From Shewanella piezotolerans WP3 (lineage in GTDB: Bacteria > Pseudomonadota > Gammaproteobacteria > Enterobacterales > Shewanellaceae), in NCBI RefSeq assembly GCF_000014885.1, contig NC_011566.1, forward strand, positions 2,461,501-2,525,500: DNA of 64,000 nt, read 5' to 3'. The notes beneath the pieces were generated by a model. The model was not told the DNA's origin, ran no database searches, and saw only the letters and a list, made by a program, of their open reading frames with translations. The stretch's first letter is position 1. The number at the start of each line of letters is the position of its first letter. Position numbers and translations under genes: made by a program. This document shows positions 18,685-26,677 of the stretch, one piece after another.

Positions 18685-18760
18685 TGGCTCCCCAGACTGG
18701 ACTCGAACCAGTGACATACGGATTAACAGTCCGCCGTTCTACCAACTGAACTACAGGGGA
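18685..18760 (-). tRNA. tRNA-Asn (GTT), promoter-proximal copy
   Basis: Fifth identical copy and first to be transcribed; a strong stable-RNA promoter lies 36 bases upstream. Confidence 0.96.
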
Positions 18761-18795
18761 ATCGAATAAGTTACGTCTCGTTGAAGACGGAGCGC

Positions 18796-18824
18796 ATATT
18801 AAATCGCTCTTACAACTGAGTCAA
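18796..18824 (-). promoter_or_regulatory. Promoter of the tRNA-Asn operon
   Basis: On the minus strand TTGACT (18819-18824), a 17-base spacer and TAATAT (18796-18801) are followed by the GC-rich discriminator GCGCTCC. This is the hallmark of stringently controlled stable-RNA promoters. Confidence 0.85.
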
Positions 18825-19675
18825 CTCGCCAATGGAAAAAAAGTGGATTTATAGAGTTAAGTGTTCATCAAATGCGCATCATGGTGATGAATGCACCATA
18901 TTTTACATTAAGTGAGCAGTTAGAATGCAAGTATATGAGTTAATCGTAGTTTTCGATTAGTTATGAGCAATATCGAGTGAAAGGGGGATGGTTTTGGAAG
19001 GTACAATAATTTCATATGTAATAAAATTACAAAATCTTTTCCTGTCATACTAAAGTAGCAGGCTTGGTTAAAAGTCCCGTTATAGCAAGGCTTAGATGAG
19101 TTATCCACTAAATCTGTGGATAAGCCTGTGGGTTAAGTGAAAAAATCTGTTGCAAACGCTTATGTATAGGGGCTTGAGGTTAAAATGCACAATTTTGCCA
19201 GGATTTTTTTTTATTGTTTAAAAACATGTTGATGCAAAAATCAACAGATAATTTCGACCTTCTCTTAAATTGTTGCTAATTTGTAACTGTCTAATGTAGC
19301 TGGATTGTGAATTAAAGTGCCATGTTTAGGCAAGTACAGGGCAAGGAGGAGTCCTAAGTTACTGATTATTAGCCTGTCACAAACTTTCATCTTAAAATAC
19401 AGAAACCGTCATATTAATTCGCTATGGAATCATCTGTTAATCGATCAACTTTACCGTGATTGGATAAAACCGATTGTCCGGTGGGGTTACAAATTAGAAG
19501 TACCAGATTGCATCGGGTAGCCTTAAGGGGTGAGATTAGTGGCTGACTTATTGGCTATTTATACTGTTTTAATATGAAATCGATAGGGAGACTCAACATA
19601 ATTTTAGCGTATAGCCCCATCTGAATGTTCAAATAGGGTAAAATACGCCCAAGAAAAATGAGGAAGCTTAATCTA
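18825..19675. other. Gene-free region between the tRNA-Asn promoter and uvrB
   Basis: About 850 bases with no convincing gene: short frames at 18920-19108 and 19317-19520 lack ribosome-binding sites and coding character. The region holds two DnaA-box-like 9-mers (19101-19123) and an inverted repeat TGTTGAT-N6-ATCAACA (19227-19246). No LexA box of the CTGT-N8-ACAG type was found by eye. Confidence 0.5.
19101..19123. promoter_or_regulatory. Pair of opposed DnaA boxes upstream of uvrB
   Basis: TTATCCACT at 19101-19109 and TGTGGATAA at 19115-19123, the latter a perfect reverse-strand match to TTATCCACA. The pair lies about 550 bases before uvrB. DnaA boxes have been described in the E. coli uvrB promoter region, so control by DnaA is possible. 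Confidence 0.6.
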
Positions 19676-21679
19676 GTGTCTGAATCCGTATTTCAATTGG
19701 AATCCCAATATAAACCTGCTGGCGACCAGCCGACAGCCATTAATCAACTCGTTGATGGTTTAGAGTCAGGTTTGGCTAGCCAAACCTTATTAGGGGTAAC
19801 TGGCTCTGGAAAAACCTTTACTATTGCGAATGTCATAGAAAAAATGGCGCGCCCCACCATAATAATGGCACCAAATAAAACGCTAGCAGCACAGCTTTAT
19901 GGCGAAATGAAAGAGTTTTTTCCTCACAATGCCGTAGAGTATTTTGTTTCTTATTACGATTATTACCAACCTGAAGCCTATGTGCCTTCAACAGGGACTT
20001 TTATTGAAAAGGATGCCTCTGTCAATGCGCATATTGAGCAGATGCGTTTGTCCGCAACTAAAGCATTGCTAGAGCGTAAAGATGTGGTGTTGATTGCATC
20101 TGTATCGGCGATTTATGGCTTGGGTGATCCCAAGTCCTATATGAAAATGTTATTGCATCTTAGGGAAGGCGCAATAATGGATCAGCGCGACATGCTCAAA
20201 CGACTCAGTGAGCTGCAATATACGCGCAATGATATAGAACTGCAGCGAGGCACGTACCGTGTTCGTGGTGAAGTGATCGATGTGTTTCCCGCTGATTCTG
20301 ACAAGCATGCAATTAGAGTAGAGCTTTTTGATGATGAAATTGAGCGTTTAAGCTTATTCGATCCGCTAACTGGTCACATCATGAAGCGTATCGCCCGTAT
20401 TACTGTTTATCCTAAGAGTCATTACGTGACACCGCGAGAATCGATTTTGGCGGCGACTGAACATATTAAAGAGGAGCTGCGTGAACGTAAGAAGCAGTTA
20501 TTAGACCTAAATAAACTCATAGAAGAACAGCGTATTACTGAGCGGGTACAATATGACGTTGAAATGATGACTGAACTTGGTTATTGCTCTGGTATCGAGA
20601 ACTACTCTCGTTATCTTTCAGGGCGTGCTTCTGGTGATGGACCGCCAACATTACTCGATTATCTGCCTGAAGATGGTCTGTTGATTATTGATGAATCACA
20701 CGTCACGGTTCCTCAAATTGGCGCTATGTATAAAGGCGATCGCTCAAGAAAGATGAATTTGGTTGAGTATGGATTTCGTTTACCTTCGGCACTCGACAAT
20801 CGTCCATTAAAATTTGAAGAATTTGAAGCGCTAATGCCACAAAGCATTTTTGTTTCAGCAACGCCAAGTGAATACGAGATTAACAGATCAGAGGGAGAGG
20901 TCGCTGAGCAGGTTGTAAGGCCTACAGGGCTTCTCGACCCCGAGATCGAAGTTAGGCCTGTTGGCATACAGGTTGATGACCTACTCTCTGAGATAGGTAA
21001 GCGTGTCGCAGTTAACGAACGGGTGCTTGTCACGACATTAACGAAGAGGATGTCGGAGGATCTGTCTGAGTATTTGGATGAACATGGCGTTAAAGTAAGA
21101 TATTTGCATTCAGATATTGATACTGTTGAGCGTGTAGAGATCATTCGCGACCTTAGGCTGGGTGTTTTCGATGTGCTTATTGGCATTAACTTACTGCGTG
21201 AAGGGTTAGACATGCCTGAGGTTTCTTTAGTCTGTATTCTTGATGCAGACAAAGAGGGCTTCTTACGTTCTGAGCGTTCTCTAATTCAAACTATTGGGCG
21301 CGCAGCGCGTAATGTTAATGGCAAAGTTATTCTGTATGGCGACCGTATCACTAAGTCTATGGATAAAGCGATTACGGAAACGAATCGTCGTCGGGAGATG
21401 CAGCATCAGTACAATCTTGATAATGGCATTACACCTAAGGGTGTCATCAAGCGTATCACAGATGTTATGGATGTGGGTGATAGTGATAATGTGTCGAGCG
21501 AGTTTGCCAAAGTGGCAGAGAGTGACGCTGATTATCACGCCAAACCTGCTGATATCAGTCATGAGATCGATAAGCTTGAAAAACAGATGCATGAACATGC
21601 CAAGAATTTAGAGTTTGAAGAGGCTGCAGCGCTTAGGGATAGAGTCGGCAGATTACGTGAGAAATTTATAAAGGCGTGA
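19676..21679 (+). CDS. uvrB: Excinuclease ABC subunit B
   Basis: UvrB is the damage-verifying helicase-like subunit of nucleotide excision repair. Visible are Walker A GVTGSGKT, the beta-hairpin region YYDYYQPEAYVP, DESHV, the C-terminal helicase motifs (LLREGLDMPEVSLV and QTIGRAARN) and the C-terminal UVR motif (about 630-660) that binds UvrC. I prefer GTG 19676 (giving SESVFQLESQYKPAGDQP, as in homologues and with a GAGGAAG ribosome-binding site) over the in-frame ATG 19658 that has no such site; product 667 residues. A terminator follows. Confidence 0.96.
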   Translation: MSESVFQLESQYKPAGDQPTAINQLVDGLESGLASQTLLGVTGSGKTFTIANVIEKMARPTIIMAPNKTLAAQLYGEMKEFFPHNAVEYFVSYYDYYQPEAYVPSTGTFIEKDASVNAHIEQMRLSATKALLERKDVVLIASVSAIYGLGDPKSYMKMLLHLREGAIMDQRDMLKRLSELQYTRNDIELQRGTYRVRGEVIDVFPADSDKHAIRVELFDDEIERLSLFDPLTGHIMKRIARITVYPKSHYVTPRESILAATEHIKEELRERKKQLLDLNKLIEEQRITERVQYDVEMMTELGYCSGIENYSRYLSGRASGDGPPTLLDYLPEDGLLIIDESHVTVPQIGAMYKGDRSRKMNLVEYGFRLPSALDNRPLKFEEFEALMPQSIFVSATPSEYEINRSEGEVAEQVVRPTGLLDPEIEVRPVGIQVDDLLSEIGKRVAVNERVLVTTLTKRMSEDLSEYLDEHGVKVRYLHSDIDTVERVEIIRDLRLGVFDVLIGINLLREGLDMPEVSLVCILDADKEGFLRSERSLIQTIGRAARNVNGKVILYGDRITKSMDKAITETNRRREMQHQYNLDNGITPKGVIKRITDVMDVGDSDNVSSEFAKVAESDADYHAKPADISHEIDKLEKQMHEHAKNLEFEEAAALRDRVGRLREKFIKA

Positions 21680-21703
21680 CAGAAACCCAATTGCGAATTT
21701 AAG

Positions 21704-21733
21704 AAAATAGGAGACTGAAGTCTCCTATTTTTT
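21704..21733. terminator. Bidirectional terminator between uvrB and the rhombosortase gene
   Basis: A 12-base perfect stem AAAATAGGAGAC/GTCTCCTATTTT with a TGAA loop lies between convergent genes and has T tracts in both directions. Confidence 0.9.
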
Positions 21734-22322
21734 ATCTGTTACTCTTCACATGATTAACGCCATAAAGATACGCTAAGCAGATAAAGCCACTCACTACGCC
21801 TATTAAATGCGCCTCAGTGGCAACACGAGCACCTATGAGTGATGTTACTTCATGGCTGGCACCAAAGGTTTGCTCATAGAGCACTTTCAAAATAACTCCC
21901 AGAGTTAATAAATATCCTGTTTTGAGACCTTTGCTTATATCTAGCACAGCGCCAAAAACAAAAAGTCCATGTAATAGTCCACTCAGGCCAACGTAACCTA
22001 GGGTATTTGGAAAGAACATCAGTAATGCTAGCCCTTGCAGTAAACCTAAAGTTAAAATCAGAATAGTGAGCATTTTGGCGCTGTAATGTTGCTCAAACAG
22101 TAACACTATCACCCATAAACCAGCCAAGTTCATGGCTAAGTGCCAAATGTTGGTATGCAGGAAATTACCGCTTATTAACCGCCACCATTGCCCCTCAAAA
22201 ATGTTGTCTCGTCTATAGGCTAAAGCATCATCTAAGCCTAAAGAGAATAGAAGAATGCACAGTAAACTTACTAATATGACGACAAAGTAGGGACTTTTGA
22301 CCATTGGCGTTATTCTGTACAT
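21732..22322 (-). CDS. rrtA: Rhombosortase (rhomboid-family GlyGly-CTERM protease)
   Basis: This 196-residue protein has about six membrane helices. The catalytic Ser lies in [10 protein letters not shown] (near residue 119) and the His in TEAHLIG (near 170), with the [10 protein letters not shown] segment (near 56-65) typical of rhomboids. Rhombosortases cleave the C-terminal GlyGly-CTERM signal of secreted proteins; the family is common in Shewanella and Vibrio. No GlyGly-CTERM substrate is seen in this window. The start overlaps the queC stop by 13 bases; an alternative ATG six bases after the queC stop (22304) is possible. Confidence 0.85.
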
Positions 22323-22996
22323 TTAGCGGCTAACTGGGCTTGGTACATTGTTGAATTAGCTAAATATTCATCGAGCCCACGTTGTCTTAATATACAGGCC
22401 GGACATGTACCACAACCATCGCCCTTTAGTCCGTTATAACAGGTAAGAGTCTGATGGCGAACTAACTCAAGGCTATTGTATTTGTCTGCAAGCGCCCAGG
22501 TTTCAGCTTTATCGAGCCACATTAATGGGGTGCTAATGGTTAGCTGCTTATCCATTCCTTGCATCAGTGCAGTTTGCATTGACTTAATGAACTCATTGCG
22601 ACAATCAGGATAGCCTGAGAAGTCTGTTTCGCATACTCCCGTAATGATAACATCGGCATTGATTTGATAAGCATAAATCCCAGCTAGCGTGAGAAACAAA
22701 ATGTTTCGACCTGGGACAAATGTATTGGGGATCGCGTTACCGTCTTTGTTCTCTTCGATAGGGATATCGCGGGTGAGGGCTGAAACCGTTAGATCATTTA
22801 AGATCCCAACATCTAGCACCTGATGACTGCTAGCGCCCAACTTTGAAGATAATTCTTTGGCTATCTCAATCTCTTGTCTATGCCTTTGGCCATAATCGAA
22901 AGTCACACAGTGAACTTCATCATATTGGGTGAGTGCTTGAATTAGACAGGTCGTGGAATCTTGGCCACCAGAAAATACGACAATTGCTTTTGACAT
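22310..22996 (-). CDS. queC: 7-cyano-7-deazaguanine synthase
   Basis: The 228-residue enzyme converts 7-carboxy-7-deazaguanine and ammonia to preQ0 using ATP, a step of queuosine biosynthesis. The PP-loop [11 protein letters not shown] is at residues 8-18 and the zinc-binding [12 protein letters not shown] cluster is near 188-201. Length is normal (E. coli 231). It is divergent from queE across 131 bases, so both deazapurine steps could share regulation. No convincing preQ1 riboswitch was seen in between. Confidence 0.96.
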
Positions 22997-23127
22997 AATA
23001 ATAGAACTTCAATTTATATAGAGATGAGATGCGATAGTTTAACGCAGCGGGGTTTGCATTTAAACTACTTGCTACACGGTTAAAAATCCTCTATAAATGC
23101 CGCCCTGCTGAACTCGAGGAAAAGAAA

Positions 23128-23796
23128 ATGAATTACCCAGTCAATGAAGTGTTTGAAACCATACAAGGTGAGGGCTATTTTACCGGAGTACCGGCCATTT
23201 TTGTTAGGCTTCAAGGTTGTCCTGTTGGCTGCGCCTGGTGTGATACCAAACACACCTGGGACGTTATTGAGGAGAATCGAGTCGCACCTGAGTTAGTGAT
23301 CCAAGTTGACGGGACGATAGGGCGTTGGTCAGAGTTATCCAGCGAGCAATTGGTTGCTGCTTTCAAAAGCAAAGGGTTTACGGCTAAACATATAGTGATA
23401 ACTGGCGGTGAGCCGTGCATGTACGACCTCACTGAGTTTACCCACTACTTACATCAAATGGGCTATCAGACACAGATAGAAACGAGTGGTACCTTTGAAG
23501 TGGCGTGTGACAGTGGAACTTGGGTTACCGTCTCGCCTAAAATTAATATGAAAGGTGGCTATAAGGTACTCGCACAGGCTCTTGAGCGTGCAAATGAAAT
23601 TAAGCACCCTATTGCAACTCGTAATCATATTGATGAATTGGATGAACTGTTAGCTGATATCGATATCAATGATAAAACCGTCTGCTTACAACCTATTAGC
23701 CAAAAGGCAAGGGCGACTGAACTGGCGATGAAAACTTGTATTGAACGCAACTGGCGCCTTTCCATTCAAACACATAAGTATTTAGATATCGATTAG
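23128..23796 (+). CDS. queE: 7-carboxy-7-deazaguanine synthase (radical SAM)
   Basis: This 222-residue radical SAM enzyme rearranges 6-carboxytetrahydropterin to 7-carboxy-7-deazaguanine, the substrate of QueC. The cluster motif is CPVGCAWC (C-x3-C-x2-C, near residues 31-38), and the SAM-binding GGEP motif follows near 98. GEGYFTGVPAIFVRLQGC is also characteristic. Length agrees with E. coli QueE (223). It is preceded by CGAGGAAAAG as ribosome-binding site. Confidence 0.95.
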   Translation: MNYPVNEVFETIQGEGYFTGVPAIFVRLQGCPVGCAWCDTKHTWDVIEENRVAPELVIQVDGTIGRWSELSSEQLVAAFKSKGFTAKHIVITGGEPCMYDLTEFTHYLHQMGYQTQIETSGTFEVACDSGTWVTVSPKINMKGGYKVLAQALERANEIKHPIATRNHIDELDELLADIDINDKTVCLQPISQKARATELAMKTCIERNWRLSIQTHKYLDID

Positions 23797-23852
23797 TCGC
23801 TGACCGATATAGACTCGGTTTTTGTGAGCAGAGTTTGTTTGCTACTAAATAT

Positions 23853-23892
23853 AAAAAAGCCCTTGTGAGTCACACTCAGCAAGGGCTTTTTT
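23853..23892. terminator. Bidirectional terminator after queE
   Basis: The outer stem AAAAAAGCCCTTG/CAAGGGCTTTTTT with an inner TGAG/CTCA pairing lies between the convergent queE and the PLP-enzyme gene. Confidence 0.9.
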
Positions 23893-23902
23893 ATGCTAAT
23901 TA

Positions 23903-24979
23903 CTATTTAGCAGCCGGACAATTAAGCACACTGGTTTCACTAAAGTGAGCGAGTGCATTATTGTAAGGTGTTAAGTCGCCTATATTGTCCTTAACCCATT
24001 GAGCATCGTAATAGGTGTCAAGGTAACGCTCACCAGAGTCACAAATTAAGGTCACAATTGATCCGGTCTCTCCTCTCTCGGCCATCTCTGATGCGAGCTG
24101 TAAGGCGCCGTAAAGATTTGTTCCTGTCGAAGCGCCAGTTTTACGTCCGATGATGTTCTCTAACCAGTTTATGGTTGCCACAGATGCAGGATCTGGAATT
24201 TTTCGCATTTCATCGACAACCCCGGGTATAAAAGAAGGCTCAACTCTTGGCCGACCAATACCTTCAATTTTACTGCCATTAGTACACGTGATATCAGTAT
24301 TACCTGTATTGAAGTAATCAAAAAATACTGAATTTTCAGGGTCAACAACGCACAGCTTAGTCGCTAATCGTTGATAGCGAATATAGCGTCCAATTGTTGC
24401 TGATGTGCCGCCGGTGCCAGGACTCATGACAATCCATGATGGGATAGCATGTTGTTCTCTCTCCATTTGATTAAAAATAGAGTTGGCAATGTTATTGTTG
24501 CCACGCCAATCGGTAGCACGCTCAGCGTAAGTAAACTGATCCATATAATGGCCGTCTAACTCTTTGGCTAAACGCTCTGATTCAGCGTAGATTTTACTTG
24601 AATGATCGACAAAGTGGCATTGGCCGCCGTAGAACTCTATTTGCTGTATTTTTTTCTTCGCGGTACTGCTTGGCATGACGGCAATAAAAGGCAATCCAAG
24701 TAGTCGGGCAAAGTAGGCTTCGGATACCGCAGTGCTGCCTGAAGATGATTCGATAACTGTTGTGTTCTCTTTGATCCAGCCGTTACATAGAGCGTAAAGA
24801 AAAAGCGAACGAGCAAGTCTATGTTTTAAACTACCAGTAGGGTGGGTACTTTCATCTTTAAGGTAAATATCAATGCCACTCAAACCGGGGGTATCAAGTT
24901 TAATTAGGTGAGTGTCTGCACTTCGTTGAAAGTCTGCATCGATTTTTTCGATGGCTTGATTTACCCAAGAACTAGTCAA
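23903..24979 (-). CDS. PLP-dependent cysteine-synthase-family enzyme
   Basis: This 358-residue fold-type II enzyme resembles cysteine synthase and cystathionine beta-synthase. The PLP Lys is in HPTGSLKHRLA (near residue 51); the SSSGSTAVSEAYF segment corresponds to the substrate loop and PGTGGTSATIGRYIRY to the phosphate-binding glycine loop. TGASTGTNLYGAL near 285 is also family-like. It is distinct from housekeeping CysK/CysM in length and in the N-terminal opening. The exact substrate (O-acetylserine, cysteine or another beta-substituted amino acid) cannot be read from the sequence. It is a single gene with its own terminator shared with queE. Confidence 0.8.
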   Translation of the reverse strand: MTSSWVNQAIEKIDADFQRSADTHLIKLDTPGLSGIDIYLKDESTHPTGSLKHRLARSLFLYALCNGWIKENTTVIESSSGSTAVSEAYFARLLGLPFIAVMPSSTAKKKIQQIEFYGGQCHFVDHSSKIYAESERLAKELDGHYMDQFTYAERATDWRGNNNIANSIFNQMEREQHAIPSWIVMSPGTGGTSATIGRYIRYQRLATKLCVVDPENSVFFDYFNTGNTDITCTNGSKIEGIGRPRVEPSFIPGVVDEMRKIPDPASVATINWLENIIGRKTGASTGTNLYGALQLASEMAERGETGSIVTLICDSGERYLDTYYDAQWVKDNIGDLTPYNNALAHFSETSVLNCPAAK

Positions 24980-25202
24980 AATTAGGCCTTTGATGTTGAT
25001 CAGAAAGCTAAATCATAGTGAAATAAATGGCACAATGGTAGAGATAATAACGGATAATAATCAGAAATTCATAACCGTTACAATAGCTAATAACTTGATT
25101 AACTTTTAAGTTACAAATGAAAACTTCTAAATGTTTTAAATCAGGAGAGAAAGATGTTGAATAAGGATTTTATCGAATAGATATAGCAAGAGAGCTAAGA
25201 AG

Positions 25203-25287
25203 TGGTGGAGGGAGAAGGATTCGAACCTTCGAAGGCTGAGCCATCAGATTTACAATCTGGTCCCTTTGGCCACTCGGGAACCCCTCC
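25203..25287 (-). tRNA. tRNA-Tyr (GTA), variant copy
   Basis: An 85-nt class II tRNA with long variable arm, anticodon GTA and encoded CCA. It differs from the other two copies at two sites in the + strand (CCATCAG and CTGGTCC instead of CCGTCAG and CTGATCC); one creates a C27-A43 mismatch at the base of the anticodon stem. Confidence 0.95.
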
Positions 25288-25357
25288 ACATTTTCTTACT
25301 TTACCGCACACAATATTGGCCTATTGTGTTTTTTACTTTTCAATTTGTTGATAGAAG

Positions 25358-25442
25358 TGGTGGAGGGAGAAGGATTCGAACCTTCGAAGGCTGAGCCGTC
25401 AGATTTACAATCTGATCCCTTTGGCCACTCGGGAACCCCTCC
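25358..25442 (-). tRNA. tRNA-Tyr (GTA)
   Basis: 85-nt tRNA-Tyr with anticodon GTA and encoded CCA. The anticodon stem pairs fully (U27-A43), unlike the downstream copy. Confidence 0.96.
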
Positions 25443-25472
25443 ACATATCTCTTTCTACAAATTGTGCGCAAA

Positions 25473-25557
25473 TGGTGGAGGGAGAAGGATTCGAACCTTC
25501 GAAGGCTGAGCCGTCAGATTTACAATCTGATCCCTTTGGCCACTCGGGAACCCCTCC
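25473..25557 (-). tRNA. tRNA-Tyr (GTA), promoter-proximal copy
   Basis: Identical over 85 nt to the middle copy. It is the first transcribed gene of the cluster, with a promoter immediately upstream. Confidence 0.96.
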
Positions 25558-25572
25558 TCAATTGCGGCGGCA

Positions 25573-25601
25573 ATAGTAGTCAGAATTTTTTCTCATGTAA
25601 A
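25573..25601 (-). promoter_or_regulatory. Promoter of the tRNA-Tyr operon
   Basis: On the minus strand TTTACA (25596-25601), 17 bases and TACTAT (25573-25578) are followed by the GC-rich TGCCGCC. As for tRNA-Asn, the discriminator suggests stringent control. Confidence 0.8.
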
Positions 25602-25698
25602 GCTTAAATTTAAAATAATTACTAAAGTAATCTGCTAAGTGGTCGATTAAGTACCAACAGGTTGTTTTATCGGTTTTTTTTTATGCAAATAGTGCGTT

Positions 25699-26181
25699 AT
25701 GCAAGCAGTTAGCCCTTTAGTTAACGAATTACAATTAGGCTCGCGTCTCAACAGTGCTGTTGAGACGAATCGGCGTGGTGAATTTGCTTTATTGCTATCA
25801 CTGTTGTCTGCTGATGCACGTGATATGGCTCAATTTCATACGCCGGAGTTCAAACAACAGGATCTACGCGCTAAATTTGAACTCGGGGAAAGTCAGCCAT
25901 TAATAAAACGACTCACTATAGATTCTCCGGTGACGAATAACAGCTCAGCATTCCAAAATGGGGGGATAACAGCTTTTAGACTAAATAATGCAGTGGATGA
26001 AGAGGCACTTGTTATCCGTGGTAATGATCAATTAGATATGGAGGAAGTCATTGCAAACTGTGATATTCACACTCGTAATCGATACCAGAACATTGCCACT
26101 GAACATCGCGTAAAACACTCTCATTTTGTTGACCATTTAGTCATGCAGCGACAAATGAGTGAATTAATTGCTCAAGCTTGA
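25699..26181 (+). CDS. VC2046/SO_2500-family conserved protein of unknown function
   Basis: The 160-residue product opens MQAVSPLVNELQLGSRLNSAVETNRRGEFALLLSLLSADARDM and has no signal peptide, membrane segment or Cys pair. The opening and length fit a conserved Vibrio/Shewanella family named after VC2046 and SO_2500 (recognised from memory). It is soluble and rich in Leu, Asn and acidic residues. It lies on the opposite strand just after the tRNA-Tyr promoter. No function is known and none is proposed. Confidence 0.7.
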   Translation: MQAVSPLVNELQLGSRLNSAVETNRRGEFALLLSLLSADARDMAQFHTPEFKQQDLRAKFELGESQPLIKRLTIDSPVTNNSSAFQNGGITAFRLNNAVDEEALVIRGNDQLDMEEVIANCDIHTRNRYQNIATEHRVKHSHFVDHLVMQRQMSELIAQA

Positions 26182-26255
26182 GAATGATCCCTTTGTTACA
26201 CGTTAAGCTGATATATAATTAGTGCACTAATTTTTAGTATGAGAATCGGTTTAAC

Positions 26256-26543
26256 ATGAAAAATATTCAAAATGCACAGTCTGATTTAGTTAATGATACG
26301 TGTAATGATTGTGGTAGCTTTGTTGATGTTGGTGCGGTAATTGATGAGCACGATACTGTTTTAGAGCTAACACTGACAGGCGAAAACGCTTCGAAACTAG
26401 CAAATGAAGTTGCTGAAAAAGCTATAAATCGTTTCGAAGAGGTTCGTAGCGAAATCGCGACTAACGGTGATCAGCTCACTTTAACGCTAACATTTTCATT
26501 TAGTGCAGAAAAAATGATCTTCCAATTAGAGAATAGTTTGTAA
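26256..26543 (+). CDS. YfcZ/YiiS-family (DUF406) protein
   Basis: A 95-residue cytoplasmic protein with an early C-x2-C pair (NDTCNDCGSFVDVGAVIDEHD, near residues 17-20) followed by a helix SKLANEVAEKAINRFEEV and beta strands rich in Leu-Thr. This matches the small DUF406 family represented by YfcZ and YiiS of E. coli, whose role is unknown. It is preceded by 74 bases after the VC2046-family gene and could be in the same transcript. Confidence 0.8.
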   Translation: MKNIQNAQSDLVNDTCNDCGSFVDVGAVIDEHDTVLELTLTGENASKLANEVAEKAINRFEEVRSEIATNGDQLTLTLTFSFSAEKMIFQLENSL

Positions 26544-26677
26544 CTTATGGTAGTAATTGTTGCTGCTATAAGGCCTTCTCGTGTATCTTAATGCACTATA
26601 AAAAATAAAATATCGGTTTGGCACCAAGACTTCAAACCATTTGGTAAACCTTTTGTTTGCCGCTTTTAGGATATCGA

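Noticed and set aside
18920..19108. 62-codon minus-strand frame in the same gap
   Set aside because: No ribosome-binding site or recognisable pattern; overlaps the DnaA-box region.
19227..19246. TGTTGAT-N6-ATCAACA as an FNR site
   Set aside because: FNR sites are TTGAT-N4-ATCAA; here the spacer is six bases.
19317..19520. 67-codon open frame between tRNA-Asn and uvrB
   Set aside because: No ribosome-binding site, odd composition rich in Arg, Tyr and Trp without domain pattern; likely chance.
19520..19660. LexA box before uvrB
   Set aside because: ACTGTTTTAATATGAAAT has a left half like the E. coli site but lacks the CAG right half.
22997..23127. preQ1 riboswitch between queC and queE
   Set aside because: A G-rich segment is present but the needed pseudoknot core and A-rich tail could not be fitted by eye.
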